A DNA stretch of 64,000 bases from Clostridia bacterium (GTDB lineage: Bacteria; Bacillota; Clostridia; Oscillospirales; Acutalibacteraceae): assembly GCA_017550105.1 (NCBI GenBank), contig JAFYLQ010000008.1:1-64000 (forward strand), written 5' to 3'. The notes under the pieces are model-generated. The model saw nothing but the letters and a program-made list of their open reading frames with translations. It ran no database searches and was not told where the DNA came from. The translations under genes and the position numbers were made by a program. Positions 34,089 to 43,464 of the stretch are shown here, piece by piece. Numbering within the stretch: position 1 is the first letter of the stretch; each line of letters opens with the position of its first letter.

Positions 34089-35255
34089 TTATTTTTTACT
34101 GTGGAAGGTTTCTTCACCGATTCTTCGTATAGTAACCTGAACCTTAAGGCTTGTTAAAGAGTTTTTAAACTCTTTTTCCCAATTGCTTTTCAGTTTCTCG
34201 TACTCATTATTGTCATAAAGATACAAGCGTCTGCCGTATCTTATTCCGTCACCTCCGTGCTCACTCTGTAAAGTGATTAGGGTATTTTCCGCTAACTGCG
34301 CTACCGAAGCACCTGCGGCACCTTTTATTTTCTCCATAAAATCATCGTCGGTGCTAAAAAACTCTGCACCGCCAACCTCTTCGAGGTCGCAAACCAAATC
34401 AATTCTCAGTTTGTAGTGTAATTTGCCGTTTTCTTTGATGATTTGGTAATGGGTTTTACCCTTTACAATAACAAAAGTCGCCTTTTGCCCATTGGGTAAA
34501 TCGGCACTTATAAAGCCCTCGCGTATGTTGTTATCAAGAAATGCAAGTCCTCGGGCATCGTCTGTAGAAAGATACATACAAAAGCTTTCATCTTTATCAA
34601 AAAGTGCACATCCCTCAAGAGTAAAATCCTGATTCGCACCGTTATTCTGCACCGCTACTGCAGGAATGCACAAATAGGTTGTATCATCCTTGATTGTGTT
34701 TATTGCATCAACAATACGAACCCTCGGCACAAGGGATTGCTCGTAGCTTGATTCAAGCATTTTTTCAAGTATTTTGCTTTTAACAGTATCAGTCAGAAGT
34801 TTTGCCCTTATAATATCCTCGGCTTTTCTGTCCTTTGCCACACAAATAAGCTGAGAAGCCCTTGAATCGTAATTCCGTTCAAAAAAGTCAAGGACGTCCG
34901 TCAGATTTCTTTGTGCGGTGGCTTCACCCAATACTATCACCCTGTTTTGTGCGTAAAACGGCTTGTTACCGCTTTTGGTGGTAAGCTTCATAAGTGCCGA
35001 CGCCACGGAATCCCCCGCGGCATTATATATTTTCGTTTTGTTTTCTGCCGACGAGTCACCACTTGGTGAACCGCTTTGCTCGTTATTAAGTATTTCTACC
35101 GTAATCTTATACCCCTCTTTAGCTACGTCTATACCTATTCCCTGAATTATCATCAAGTCTGACAATTCCGTACCCGCTTTTTCACAGGACGAAAGATTCA
35201 ATAACGCCAACGAGCACAAAACCATAAGACTAATTGTTCGGTATATTTTCCGCAT
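34089..35255 (-). CDS. gerC: Ger(x)C family spore germination lipoprotein
   Basis: A 388-residue lipoprotein with a signal peptide and lipobox ending at Cys24 (LNLSSC). The mature part has IIQGIGIDVAKEGYKITVEI and NRVIVLGEATAQRN, typical of Ger(x)C domains. It is the lipid-anchored subunit of a nutrient germinant receptor in the spore inner membrane. It overlaps gerB by 26 bases and is last in the operon. Confidence 0.9.
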   Translation of the reverse strand: MRKIYRTISLMVLCSLALLNLSSCEKAGTELSDLMIIQGIGIDVAKEGYKITVEILNNEQSGSPSGDSSAENKTKIYNAAGDSVASALMKLTTKSGNKPFYAQNRVIVLGEATAQRNLTDVLDFFERNYDSRASQLICVAKDRKAEDIIRAKLLTDTVKSKILEKMLESSYEQSLVPRVRIVDAINTIKDDTTYLCIPAVAVQNNGANQDFTLEGCALFDKDESFCMYLSTDDARGLAFLDNNIREGFISADLPNGQKATFVIVKGKTHYQIIKENGKLHYKLRIDLVCDLEEVGGAEFFSTDDDFMEKIKGAAGASVAQLAENTLITLQSEHGGDGIRYGRRLYLYDNNEYEKLKSNWEKEFKNSLTSLKVQVTIRRIGEETFHSKK

Positions 35256-36321
35256 AGGGCTTCACCTTTTTTAAATATATAATAAGCGCAATGGGTAAAA
35301 TTAACACAGGAATAACGTAAAGTGCAATAACCAATGGCTCGTAGGACATAAAGTAAAATCTTTCTAAATCAGCCGAAATAAAGCTTAGCATCAGGCTCAC
35401 CACACCCATACATACCCCTGCAATAATCCTGCGTGATATCTTGGGCAATATAAATTCAAGGCAATTTGTTATACCAAGAAAATACAGACTCACCTTCTCC
35501 ACAATACAAAGAACCCATATTGCAGTTTCAAGGGCATCCATTCTTTCTAACAAACCGAACTCTGCAAGGGTTACTGCGGTATAGGTCGGGAAAAGCTGAG
35601 TATCCGCAAAAGCCCCCAGAGTGCCTATGGTAAAAAACAAAATTAAAATAAAGGTTATTCCGCTTAAAATTGCCCATATAATGTATGCTTTTACTATCCG
35701 CCCCTTAATCTCGGGAAGGAACAACATAATTATTCCGATTTCTGCCCCCTGCAATGCAAAATACAGACTATCGTAAAATATTCTGCCGAAGCCCTGCTCC
35801 ATAAGAGGTGTAAAATTCAGTAAATCCACGTCTTTAAAAAGGGAGAGCATAACAAAGCCCGTTGCAACCACTACAATTGCGGTAAAAATCACCCCTGCTC
35901 TTGCTAATGCACCAAGCCCCAAAAGGGACATTAAACCACAAACTATTACCAAAGTAATAATAAAAACAGTCATATCCGTACCGGGAAAAAGCTCGGAACT
36001 TGCGAACAAATCGAACCTTGCCAAGGCTCTTAAAATAGCCACAAAATAAACGAGAGCGTATATTCCCGATATTATTTTAAAGAAAAATCTTTTGTTGTTC
36101 ACCCTTAAGCCCGACGTGGCTTTTTCCTTAACCGTTTTCATCACCAAATATGTGGGAATTGCAAAAATTACGCTTATTACAATAAATGCAACGGGACGAA
36201 AAAGAGAATCAGTTTGAGAAATACTTGTTTTTGGTGATGATATATACATAAAAATGCTACTCAACACCGAAAGATATAACACAGAAAAAAATTGAGGTGC
36301 ACTGACACGTGATTTAGTCAT
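35230..36321 (-). CDS. gerB: GerAB/spore germination permease family protein
   Basis: A 363-residue protein with about ten transmembrane helices, of the APC-like GerAB family (SAPQFFSVLYLSVLSSIFMY start, GLERMDALETAIWVLCI). It is the B subunit of the germinant receptor, probably forming the ligand-binding site. It lies 6 bases after the gerA gene. Confidence 0.9.
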   Translation of the reverse strand: MTKSRVSAPQFFSVLYLSVLSSIFMYISSPKTSISQTDSLFRPVAFIVISVIFAIPTYLVMKTVKEKATSGLRVNNKRFFFKIISGIYALVYFVAILRALARFDLFASSELFPGTDMTVFIITLVIVCGLMSLLGLGALARAGVIFTAIVVVATGFVMLSLFKDVDLLNFTPLMEQGFGRIFYDSLYFALQGAEIGIIMLFLPEIKGRIVKAYIIWAILSGITFILILFFTIGTLGAFADTQLFPTYTAVTLAEFGLLERMDALETAIWVLCIVEKVSLYFLGITNCLEFILPKISRRIIAGVCMGVVSLMLSFISADLERFYFMSYEPLVIALYVIPVLILPIALIIYLKKVKPYAENIPNN

Positions 36322-36327
36322 AATAAT

Positions 36328-37818
36328 TTATTCCCTTACAGAATTTATATCAAAAATATTCTTCCCTAATTTTTCCATACTTATACGAACAAGACTATCC
36401 CTCATTAAATTCTTTTCAAAGGGGGTTATGGGTGCAAGAAAGGGCACCCCGTAATCCGTCATAGAGGCAAGACTGATAACTAACACTGCTGCACCTATCA
36501 TAATTCCGTAAAGACCCGTAGCACCCCCTATTAAAATAAACACTATCCTTAACACCGCAATGGGTTGATACAAATGGGAGGAAACCAGTGAGCAGATAGC
36601 CGTCATTGCTACGACTATCAGCATGGGAGCGCCTATAAGCCCCGCCGTAACCGCCGCATCACCAATAACAAGAGCACCCACAATGCTCACTGCGTGACCG
36701 ATGGACTTGGGCATACGAAGTCCCGCTTCCCGCACCGTTTCATAGACAAAGTGGATAATCAGGGCCTCTAACGTCAGGGTAAAAAGGGTGTTGCTTTCCA
36801 TAACCACAATATTATAAAGCATATCATCAGGTAGCATTTCCTGATGAAAAAGCCCCACCGACACGAAAACACCCGGTAAAAACACACTTATTAAAAAAGA
36901 AAGAAGCCTTACCCCTCGCATAAAGGTTGCGTAAAAAGGACGGTTAATATAATCGTCAAGGGTCTGAAAATTTTCGATAAAAAGCCTTGGAACTATAAGC
37001 GCAAAGGGAGTTCCGTCAATTATAATCCCTATTTTCCCCTCACAGATTTTTGCCGCAAAGGTATCGGGACGCTCCGTCTGACCAACCATTGAAAACAACG
37101 TCAGTCTTTTGGTATCAAGTGCTTTTTGCAGATAACCCGACCCGAGAACCGTATCCATATTAATGTTGTTAAGCCGTTCATTTACCTTTTGGAGCACGTC
37201 TTTATTAACTCTGCCCTTCATATAGCAAACAAGGACCCTTGTTTTACTTTGAACGCCCGCCTCTTTCATTTCAATAGTAAAATTAGGGGTGCAAAGACGC
37301 TTTCTTACAAGGGTCAGATTGGTTTTAAGGTTTTCTGTAAACCCCTCTCGTGAGCCGAACTCCTGAACGTCCGTGTCAGGCTCGTCAATTGAACGCTCGG
37401 GAATCTGCTGAACACCAAAAATAATACATTGATTAAACCCCTCTACAAATATAAGGAGCGTTCCTCTTAAAAGCATATCCACCGCCGTATCAAGGCTTGT
37501 TTGTTTTTGTTGCTCGGTACCGCAAATTATATTGTCACATATAAATTCGAGCTCGTTACCCTCGGGCATAATTCCGTTGTAGCTGAGCAAGGGGCGTATA
37601 GCATTATCGGCTATTTTCTGCGAATTACAAAGACCGTCACAATTAGCAAAAACCACACATTTTCCTGCACAATAGCCCTTTTTAACAACAATATCAAAGC
37701 TACCCTTAAACGCCTCCTTAATAAGTCTGCCGTTTTCAACTGCATTTTCGCGAACGTCACCGAACTCGAACTCACTTACCGTATCCACGTTTATAAAAAT
37801 CTGCTTATTTTCTTTCAT
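36328..37818 (-). CDS. gerA: GerA spore germination protein
   Basis: A 496-residue protein. A soluble N-terminal region (about 1-280, with VRKRLCTPNFTIEMKEAGVQSKTRV and GQTERPDTFAAKICEGKIGIIIDGTPFALIVP) is followed by four to five transmembrane helices including FVSVGLFHQEMLPDDM and VGALVIGDAAVTAGLIGAP. These are signatures of the A subunit. ATG 37818 is preferred over the preceding TTG. First gene of the gerA-gerB-gerC operon, expected to be made in the forespore. Confidence 0.93.
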   Translation of the reverse strand: MKENKQIFINVDTVSEFEFGDVRENAVENGRLIKEAFKGSFDIVVKKGYCAGKCVVFANCDGLCNSQKIADNAIRPLLSYNGIMPEGNELEFICDNIICGTEQQKQTSLDTAVDMLLRGTLLIFVEGFNQCIIFGVQQIPERSIDEPDTDVQEFGSREGFTENLKTNLTLVRKRLCTPNFTIEMKEAGVQSKTRVLVCYMKGRVNKDVLQKVNERLNNINMDTVLGSGYLQKALDTKRLTLFSMVGQTERPDTFAAKICEGKIGIIIDGTPFALIVPRLFIENFQTLDDYINRPFYATFMRGVRLLSFLISVFLPGVFVSVGLFHQEMLPDDMLYNIVVMESNTLFTLTLEALIIHFVYETVREAGLRMPKSIGHAVSIVGALVIGDAAVTAGLIGAPMLIVVAMTAICSLVSSHLYQPIAVLRIVFILIGGATGLYGIMIGAAVLVISLASMTDYGVPFLAPITPFEKNLMRDSLVRISMEKLGKNIFDINSVRE

Positions 37819-37893
37819 CAAATCACCTGTTCTGTTTTGTTTTTTCCTGTTTTGTAAGTAATATTCAACAGGTTTTCGGGAAAAACAAAAGCG

Positions 37894-38577
37894 GTGAAGA
37901 AAATGATTTCGGTTATTATAAGAACGTTTATTATTTATTGCGTCGTTACGGCTTTTATGAGGTTAATGGGAAAGCGTCAGCTGGGTGAACTGCAACCGGG
38001 TGAGCTTGTTATTACACTGCTTATATCAGAAATTGCAACAAGCCCCATTGTGGATAACACCCTACCGCTTCTTAATTCCCTTGTTCCCTTGGCGGTTCTT
38101 GTGGCACTTGAAATAATAACCTCCTATTTAGAAATGCGCTTTGTTCGCTTCCGATACCTTGTTGACGGCAAGCCCCTGACCGTAATCAGAAATGGTGAAA
38201 TCGACCAAAAAAATCTTAAAAGGCTACGCTTTACCATAAATGATATTTTGTCCGCCTTACGACAGAAGGATATTTTTGATATACGGGATGCACAATACGG
38301 CATTGTGGAAACCAACGGAACCTTTTCCGTACTTTTAAAGCCCGAAAAAAGAAGCTCCACACCCAAGAATTACGATACCCCCGAAAAGGACACGGGTATG
38401 CCCTGCCCTGTTATCATTGACGGAAAAATTATTGAAACTAATTTTCAGGATTGCTTTGTAACGTTAAATGATATTAACTCCAAGCTCAATAGCGAAAACA
38501 TTGAACAAAAAAACGTTCTGCTTATGACCGTGGATAAAAATAAAAGCTACTATATTATTACAAAGAAGGAATGTTGA
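37894..38577 (+). CDS. DUF421 (YetF/YcaP) membrane protein
   Basis: A 227-residue protein with three N-terminal transmembrane helices and a C-terminal DUF421 soluble domain (RLMGKRQLGELQPGELVITLLISEIA, TVIRNGEIDQKNLKRLRFTINDILSALR, YGIVETNGTFSVL). Family function is unsettled. A GTG start is given; ATG 37903 with GGTGAAG upstream is equally likely. It overlaps the next gene by one base. Confidence 0.88.
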   Translation: MKKMISVIIRTFIIYCVVTAFMRLMGKRQLGELQPGELVITLLISEIATSPIVDNTLPLLNSLVPLAVLVALEIITSYLEMRFVRFRYLVDGKPLTVIRNGEIDQKNLKRLRFTINDILSALRQKDIFDIRDAQYGIVETNGTFSVLLKPEKRSSTPKNYDTPEKDTGMPCPVIIDGKIIETNFQDCFVTLNDINSKLNSENIEQKNVLLMTVDKNKSYYIITKKEC

Positions 38578-38957
38578 TGAAGCGTCTTGTAATGGCACTC
38601 TCTCTTATTTTAATAACCGTTACGACGGGTATAATATCCCTCGTTGTCATTGATAAGGTTGAAGAAAAGATGGTATCAAAGCTTGATAATATAATTAAAT
38701 GGGTCAATGAAGAAAACAGCACTCAATTAAACAAGGCTATTGATGACACCTTCAAACAATGGGATAAGGAAAAGCCCATTATGAACATACTCATAGGCCA
38801 ACAGGAAACAAATGAAATAACCGCAGATTTAAAAATGATTGAGCATTTTAGTGTGAATGGTGACAAAAGCGCCTTACTTTTATACATCTATGAATGCAAA
38901 ACAGATTTAGAAAAAATCAAAACAACAAACGAGCCCTCATTAAGCACAATTTTTTAG
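38577..38957 (+). CDS. DUF4363 family small membrane-anchored protein
   Basis: A 126-residue protein with one N-terminal transmembrane helix (ALSLILITVTTGIISLVVI) and a helical, charged remainder. It matches in size and position the DUF4363 proteins that accompany DUF421 genes in Clostridia. The start at 38577 overlaps the upstream stop (TGATG) with AAGAAGGA 6 bases upstream. Function unknown. Confidence 0.75.
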   Translation: MKRLVMALSLILITVTTGIISLVVIDKVEEKMVSKLDNIIKWVNEENSTQLNKAIDDTFKQWDKEKPIMNILIGQQETNEITADLKMIEHFSVNGDKSALLLYIYECKTDLEKIKTTNEPSLSTIF

Positions 38958-39006
38958 CACCTTTTAAATCAGTCCGAATATGATATACCGAGAGGACTGA
39001 TTATAA

Positions 39007-39867
39007 ATGACTGACAAAACAATTTTAATACTCGGCGGTGACAATCGTTCACTGTATCTTGGTGAATATCTTGAAAAACAACATTACCGTGTTTGCTACT
39101 ATGCTTTTAATCAGGCGGATTGCTACGAAAATCTTGCGGATGCCGTAAATGATGCCGATTTCATAATACTTCCCCTGCCCCTTACTAAAGACAGGGTTAC
39201 CCTTAACGCCTCGCTTTTTGACGGTACGGTAACCCTTAGTGATATATACGCCTTATCGGTTTCGGGCAAAATGTTTTTTGGCGGTCAGATGCCCAAAAGC
39301 TTTTGCGAGGAGCTTGAGGCAAGAGGCGGTGAATGGTGCGATTATATGCTTCTTGACGAGTTAGCTATATATAACGCAATACCTACAGCAGAAGGGGTTG
39401 TAAAGCTTCTTATTGAGGAATTGCCCATTACTGTTCACGGTATGAAATGTGCCGTTACAGGCTTCGGCAGAGTGGGTAAAGTTTTAGCCCAAACACTTAA
39501 AGCCTTAGGTGCCGACGTTACGATTTTTGCACGTAAGCAAAGGGATTTAGCCGACGCCTTTACAAAAAGCCTTACACCCAAGGACTTCAAGGAGCTTTCA
39601 ACCGAGTATCATAATTTCGATGCACTTATTAATACCGTACCCCGCAAGGTGCTTGGTGAAAAAGAGCTTGAAAGCATAAATCCCGATTGCCTTTTGATAG
39701 AAATAGCCTCCGCACCCTTCGGCATAGATTTTCAATGTGCCAAGGAGAAGGCTTTTAACGTTATAAAAGCAGGTTCCCTGCCCGGTAAGGTTGCCCCTGA
39801 GTCTGCCGGTGAAATAATCGGTCGCTCAATATTACCCATAATACGAGCAAGGGGGTCAACAGATTGA
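39007..39867 (+). CDS. dpaA: Dipicolinate synthase subunit A
   Basis: A 286-residue protein with an N-terminal domain carrying LILGGDNRSLYLGEYL. A Rossmann NAD(P)-binding domain follows (CAVTGFGRVGKVLAQTLKALGADVTIFAR). With DpaB it oxidises dihydrodipicolinate to dipicolinic acid in the mother cell, which is stored with Ca2+ in the spore core. It ends 4 bases into dpaB. Confidence 0.95.
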   Translation: MTDKTILILGGDNRSLYLGEYLEKQHYRVCYYAFNQADCYENLADAVNDADFIILPLPLTKDRVTLNASLFDGTVTLSDIYALSVSGKMFFGGQMPKSFCEELEARGGEWCDYMLLDELAIYNAIPTAEGVVKLLIEELPITVHGMKCAVTGFGRVGKVLAQTLKALGADVTIFARKQRDLADAFTKSLTPKDFKELSTEYHNFDALINTVPRKVLGEKELESINPDCLLIEIASAPFGIDFQCAKEKAFNVIKAGSLPGKVAPESAGEIIGRSILPIIRARGSTD

Positions 39868-40439
39868 AAACAATCGGCTTTGCTGTATGCGGTTCTTTCT
39901 GTACATTCAAAACCATTTTTGAAGAGGTTAAAAGGCTAAAAAAACTTGATTACAATATAATTCCCATAATGTCCGAAAACTCCTATACCCTTGACACCCG
40001 CTTCGGTGATGCGGTATATTGGCGGTCAAAATTCAAGGAAATAACGGGTAATGACATTATTCACACAATACCCAAGGCGGAGCCTATAGGCCCTAAAAAA
40101 CTGCTTGATGCTTTGGTTATAGCACCCTGTACGGGTAACACCCTTGCAAAGCTTAACTGTGGCATTACCGATACCTGTGTGACCCTTGCCGCAAAGGCAC
40201 ATTTACGTAACAACAGACCGCTTATAATTGCACCCTCAACCAATGATGCTTTAACTAATGCGGCAAAAAATATAGGCGCTTTGCTCAATTACAAAAACAT
40301 ATATTTTGTGCCTTACGGTCAGGATGCTTATTCGGATAAGCCCAACTCAATGGTAGCGGATTTTTCGCTTATTCCCGATAGCATTGAGTGTGCATTAAAG
40401 GGAAATCAGCTTCAACCCCTGATAATTTCACCGAAATAA
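39864..40439 (+). CDS. dpaB: Dipicolinate synthase subunit B
   Basis: A 191-residue flavoprotein-like subunit (GFAVCGSFCTFKTIFEE, LVIAPCTGNTLAKL, RPLIIAPSTND) of the flavodoxin/UbiX-like fold. TTG start overlapping the dpaA stop (TTGA). Completes dipicolinate synthase. Confidence 0.95.
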   Translation: MKTIGFAVCGSFCTFKTIFEEVKRLKKLDYNIIPIMSENSYTLDTRFGDAVYWRSKFKEITGNDIIHTIPKAEPIGPKKLLDALVIAPCTGNTLAKLNCGITDTCVTLAAKAHLRNNRPLIIAPSTNDALTNAAKNIGALLNYKNIYFVPYGQDAYSDKPNSMVADFSLIPDSIECALKGNQLQPLIISPK

Positions 40440-40529
40440 AATGCATAAACTTCGTCTGTATTCATATACTAATGGTAAAAAAAGCAAAAAGGTATTTACA
40501 AAAAACAAATATTAATATATAATTACATC

Positions 40530-40623
40530 TATAAAAGGGAGTAACTCATACCCGGTGGTATGGTATCGTTCGTCACTACGGCAATAGCCCGACGATATCT
40601 TAAAGAGTGAGACTTTTACCGTA
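40530..40623 (+). ncRNA. yybP-ykoY (Mn2+) riboswitch
   Basis: The sequence begins AAAAGGGAGTAACTC and ends AAGAGTGAGACTTTTACC, matching the conserved AAAGGGGAGUAGC ... GAGCAAGACCUUU ends of the yybP-ykoY family, with two helical legs between. Its 3' strand leads straight into a terminator hairpin. In this family Mn2+ binding prevents termination, switching on metal exporters. The downstream gene is a P-type cation ATPase. Confidence 0.85.
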
Positions 40624-40647
40624 CATACCGGTAAAGGTCTTTTTTTA
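40612..40647 (+). terminator. Riboswitch expression-platform terminator
   Basis: Stem CTTTTACCG/CGGTAAAGG with a 6-7-base loop followed by TCTTTTTTT. Its 5' arm overlaps the last conserved strand of the riboswitch, as expected for a transcriptional switch. Confidence 0.85.
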
Positions 40648-40670
40648 TCCCTTAAAAAGAAAGGAAATGG

Positions 40671-43373
40671 ATGCAAATGAAGCACTATCTCGAATCTGCT
40701 GAAGCCGTATTTACAGAGGTTAATTCTTCAGAATCCGGTCTTAGCTCCGCAGAAGCTGCCGCAAGACTTGAAAAAAACGGTAAAAACAAGTTGGCAGAAG
40801 GCAAAAAGGATTCTACTCTTAAAAAGTTCTTCGACCAGATGAAGGACCCTATGATTATTATCCTTCTTGTTGCCGCAGTTATTTCTGCAGTTACAGAAAT
40901 GGTTGAAGCCAAAGGATTTGTTGTTCCTACCGACTCAATCATTATTCTTGCAGTTGTTCTTATTAACGCTATTCTCGGCGTTATTCAGGAAAACAAAGCG
41001 GAAAAGGCTGTTGAGGCTCTTCAGAAAATGTCAGCGGCTACTACAAAAACACTTCGTGACGGTAAGGTTGAAAACATCAAGAGCGAAGACCTTGTTGTTG
41101 GTGACGTTATTCTTCTTGATGCAGGTGACGCTATCCCCGCAGACTGCCGTATTTTTGAATGCGCAAGTATGAAGATTGAAGAAGCCGCTCTTACAGGTGA
41201 AAGTGTACCCGTTACAAAGCTTGTTAACGCACTTTTGGGCAAGGATGAAAATGAAATCCCCCTTGGTGACCGTAAAAATATGGCATATATGGGTTCAACA
41301 CTCGTATACGGCCGTGGTAAAGCGGTTGTAGTTGCAACAGGTATGGACACCGAAATGGGTAAAATTGCTACCGCAATTTCTACTGCTGAAGAAAACAAAA
41401 CACCCCTTGAAATCAAGCTTGAGCAGCTTTCAAAGATTCTTACAAAGCTTGTTCTCGGCGTTTGCGCAGTTATCTTCGCATATAACATTATTGCTCACTT
41501 CATCGGCAACGGCACTACTGCGGACCTTCCCCACGTTGCTCTTGACTCATTCATTACCGCTATTGCACTTGCTGTTGCGGCTATCCCCGAGGGTCTTGTT
41601 GCGGTTATGACCATCGTTCTTTCAATTGGTGTTACCAATATGTCTAAAAAGAACGCTATTATCCGTAAAATGAATGCGGTTGAAACCCTTGGTTGTACAC
41701 AGATTATCTGTTCCGATAAAACAGGTACACTTACCCAGAACGTTATGACCGTTGTTGACCACTATGCAGAGGATGAAAATTTCCTTGCAACTGCAATGGC
41801 TCTTTGCACCAACGCAGAGGTTGACGAAAACGGCAAGGGCACAGGTGAGCCCGACGAGGTTGCTCTTATTAACTATGCCGCAACACTCGGTCTTAAAAAA
41901 GAAGACCTTGTTGCCGCTAACCCCAGAGCCGGCGAAGTTCCCTTTGACTCAGGCAGAAAGATGATGTCAACCGTTCACAACGTCGACGGCAAATTCCGTC
42001 AGTACACAAAGGGTGCTCCCGACGAAATCCTTAAGAAATGCACAAAGGCTTACGTTAACGGTGAAGTTGTTGATATGAACGACGAAATCCTTAAAAAAGC
42101 CGCAGAAGAAAATACAAGAATGGGTAACAAAGCCCTTCGTGTATTCGCAGTTGCTTACAAGGAATATGCAACCGCTCCCGAGGTTTACGACAGTGCTTCA
42201 CTTGAATACGATATGATTTTCATCGGTCTTACAGGTATGATTGACCCTGTTCGTCCCGAGGTTAAGGACGCTATCGTTGAATGCCGTGGCGCAGGTATCA
42301 CCCCCATTATGATTACAGGTGACCACATCAACACCGCTAAGGCTATTGCTCGTGAGCTTGGTATTCTTACTGACGACTCACAGGCTATGATGGGTGCGGA
42401 TATTGACAAATACTCTGACGAGGAATTTGAAAAAATCGTTGAAAACGTATTTGTTTACGCACGTGTTCAGCCCGAGCACAAAACAAGAATCGTTAACGCC
42501 TGGAAGGCTAAGGGCTACGTTACCGCTATGACGGGTGACGGTGTTAACGACGCTCCCTCTATCAAGAGTGCCGATATCGGCGTTGGTATGGGTATTACAG
42601 GTACCGACGTTACAAAGAACGTTGCCGATATGGTTCTTACAGACGATAACTTTGCAACAATCGTTTCTGCAGTTGGTGAAGGCAGAAGAATTTACGACAA
42701 CATCCGTAAGGCTATTCAGTTCCTTTTAGGTTCAAACCTTTCAGAGGTTGTTTCCATCTTCTTCTCAACAATTATGGGCTTCACAATCCTTAAAGCCCCC
42801 CACCTTCTTTTCATTAACCTTGTTACAGACAGTATTCCCGCTCTTGCACTCGGTCTTGAAAAGCCCGAATCAAACATTATGAGAAGAAAGCCCAGAAGCA
42901 AAAATGACGGCATCTTCGCAGGTGGTTTAGGTATTGACTGTGCATATCAGGGTATCCTTGTAAGTATTCTTACAGTTATCGCTTTCTACCTTGGTGAATA
43001 TCTTGAGTGCCTTGAAACAGGTGCAGCATTCGCCTTCAGAAACATTTCTGACAGTTCAGAAGGTATGACAATGGCATTCTTCACAATGGCTATGTGTGAA
43101 ATCTTCCATTCCTTCAATATGCGTTCACAGCGTGGCTCAGCCGTTGCTATGGTATTCAAGGGTCACCATAACGTTGCTCTTTACGGCGCTATGGTTGGTT
43201 CATTCCTTCTTACCACTGCAGTTGTTGAAATTGATTTCCTTTCAAATCTTTTCGGCTTCGCACATCTTGACCTTAAGGCTTATGCAATCTCACTTGGTCT
43301 TGCATTCCTTATTATTCCCCTTGTGGAAATCATCAAGCTTTTCCAGAGAATGCTCAGCAAAAACAAAGACTAA
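40671..43373 (+). CDS. P-type cation-transporting ATPase (Ca2+/Mn2+ type)
   Basis: A 900-residue P2-type ATPase. It has an N-terminal cation ATPase domain, actuator LTGESVP, CSDKTGTLTQN with phosphorylated D349, KGAPDE in the nucleotide domain, MTGDGVNDAPS in the hinge, and about ten transmembrane helices. M4 has AAIPEGL, the PEGL form of PMCA/SERCA Ca2+ pumps. The upstream riboswitch suggests Mn2+ export, as for Lactococcus YoaB; Ca2+ is the alternative. Followed by a terminator. Confidence 0.93.
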   Translation: MQMKHYLESAEAVFTEVNSSESGLSSAEAAARLEKNGKNKLAEGKKDSTLKKFFDQMKDPMIIILLVAAVISAVTEMVEAKGFVVPTDSIIILAVVLINAILGVIQENKAEKAVEALQKMSAATTKTLRDGKVENIKSEDLVVGDVILLDAGDAIPADCRIFECASMKIEEAALTGESVPVTKLVNALLGKDENEIPLGDRKNMAYMGSTLVYGRGKAVVVATGMDTEMGKIATAISTAEENKTPLEIKLEQLSKILTKLVLGVCAVIFAYNIIAHFIGNGTTADLPHVALDSFITAIALAVAAIPEGLVAVMTIVLSIGVTNMSKKNAIIRKMNAVETLGCTQIICSDKTGTLTQNVMTVVDHYAEDENFLATAMALCTNAEVDENGKGTGEPDEVALINYAATLGLKKEDLVAANPRAGEVPFDSGRKMMSTVHNVDGKFRQYTKGAPDEILKKCTKAYVNGEVVDMNDEILKKAAEENTRMGNKALRVFAVAYKEYATAPEVYDSASLEYDMIFIGLTGMIDPVRPEVKDAIVECRGAGITPIMITGDHINTAKAIARELGILTDDSQAMMGADIDKYSDEEFEKIVENVFVYARVQPEHKTRIVNAWKAKGYVTAMTGDGVNDAPSIKSADIGVGMGITGTDVTKNVADMVLTDDNFATIVSAVGEGRRIYDNIRKAIQFLLGSNLSEVVSIFFSTIMGFTILKAPHLLFINLVTDSIPALALGLEKPESNIMRRKPRSKNDGIFAGGLGIDCAYQGILVSILTVIAFYLGEYLECLETGAAFAFRNISDSSEGMTMAFFTMAMCEIFHSFNMRSQRGSAVAMVFKGHHNVALYGAMVGSFLLTTAVVEIDFLSNLFGFAHLDLKAYAISLGLAFLIIPLVEIIKLFQRMLSKNKD

Positions 43374-43380
43374 ACAAAAC

Positions 43381-43413
43381 AAAAGCCCGATGAGAAATCA
43401 TCGGGCTTTTTTC
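43381..43413 (+). terminator. Terminator after the P-type ATPase gene
   Basis: Stem AAAAGCCCGATGA/TCATCGGGCTTTT with a 5-6-base loop and a T-run. Confidence 0.92.
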
Positions 43414-43464
43414 ATTGACTATTTTGCAAAATATGGTATTATATATCCAAGGAGATGATATTCA

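Noticed and set aside
37822..37893. Sigma-G promoter for the ger operon
   Set aside because: A TGAATA element exists on the minus strand, but no CATACTA-like -10 lies at 17-18 bases.
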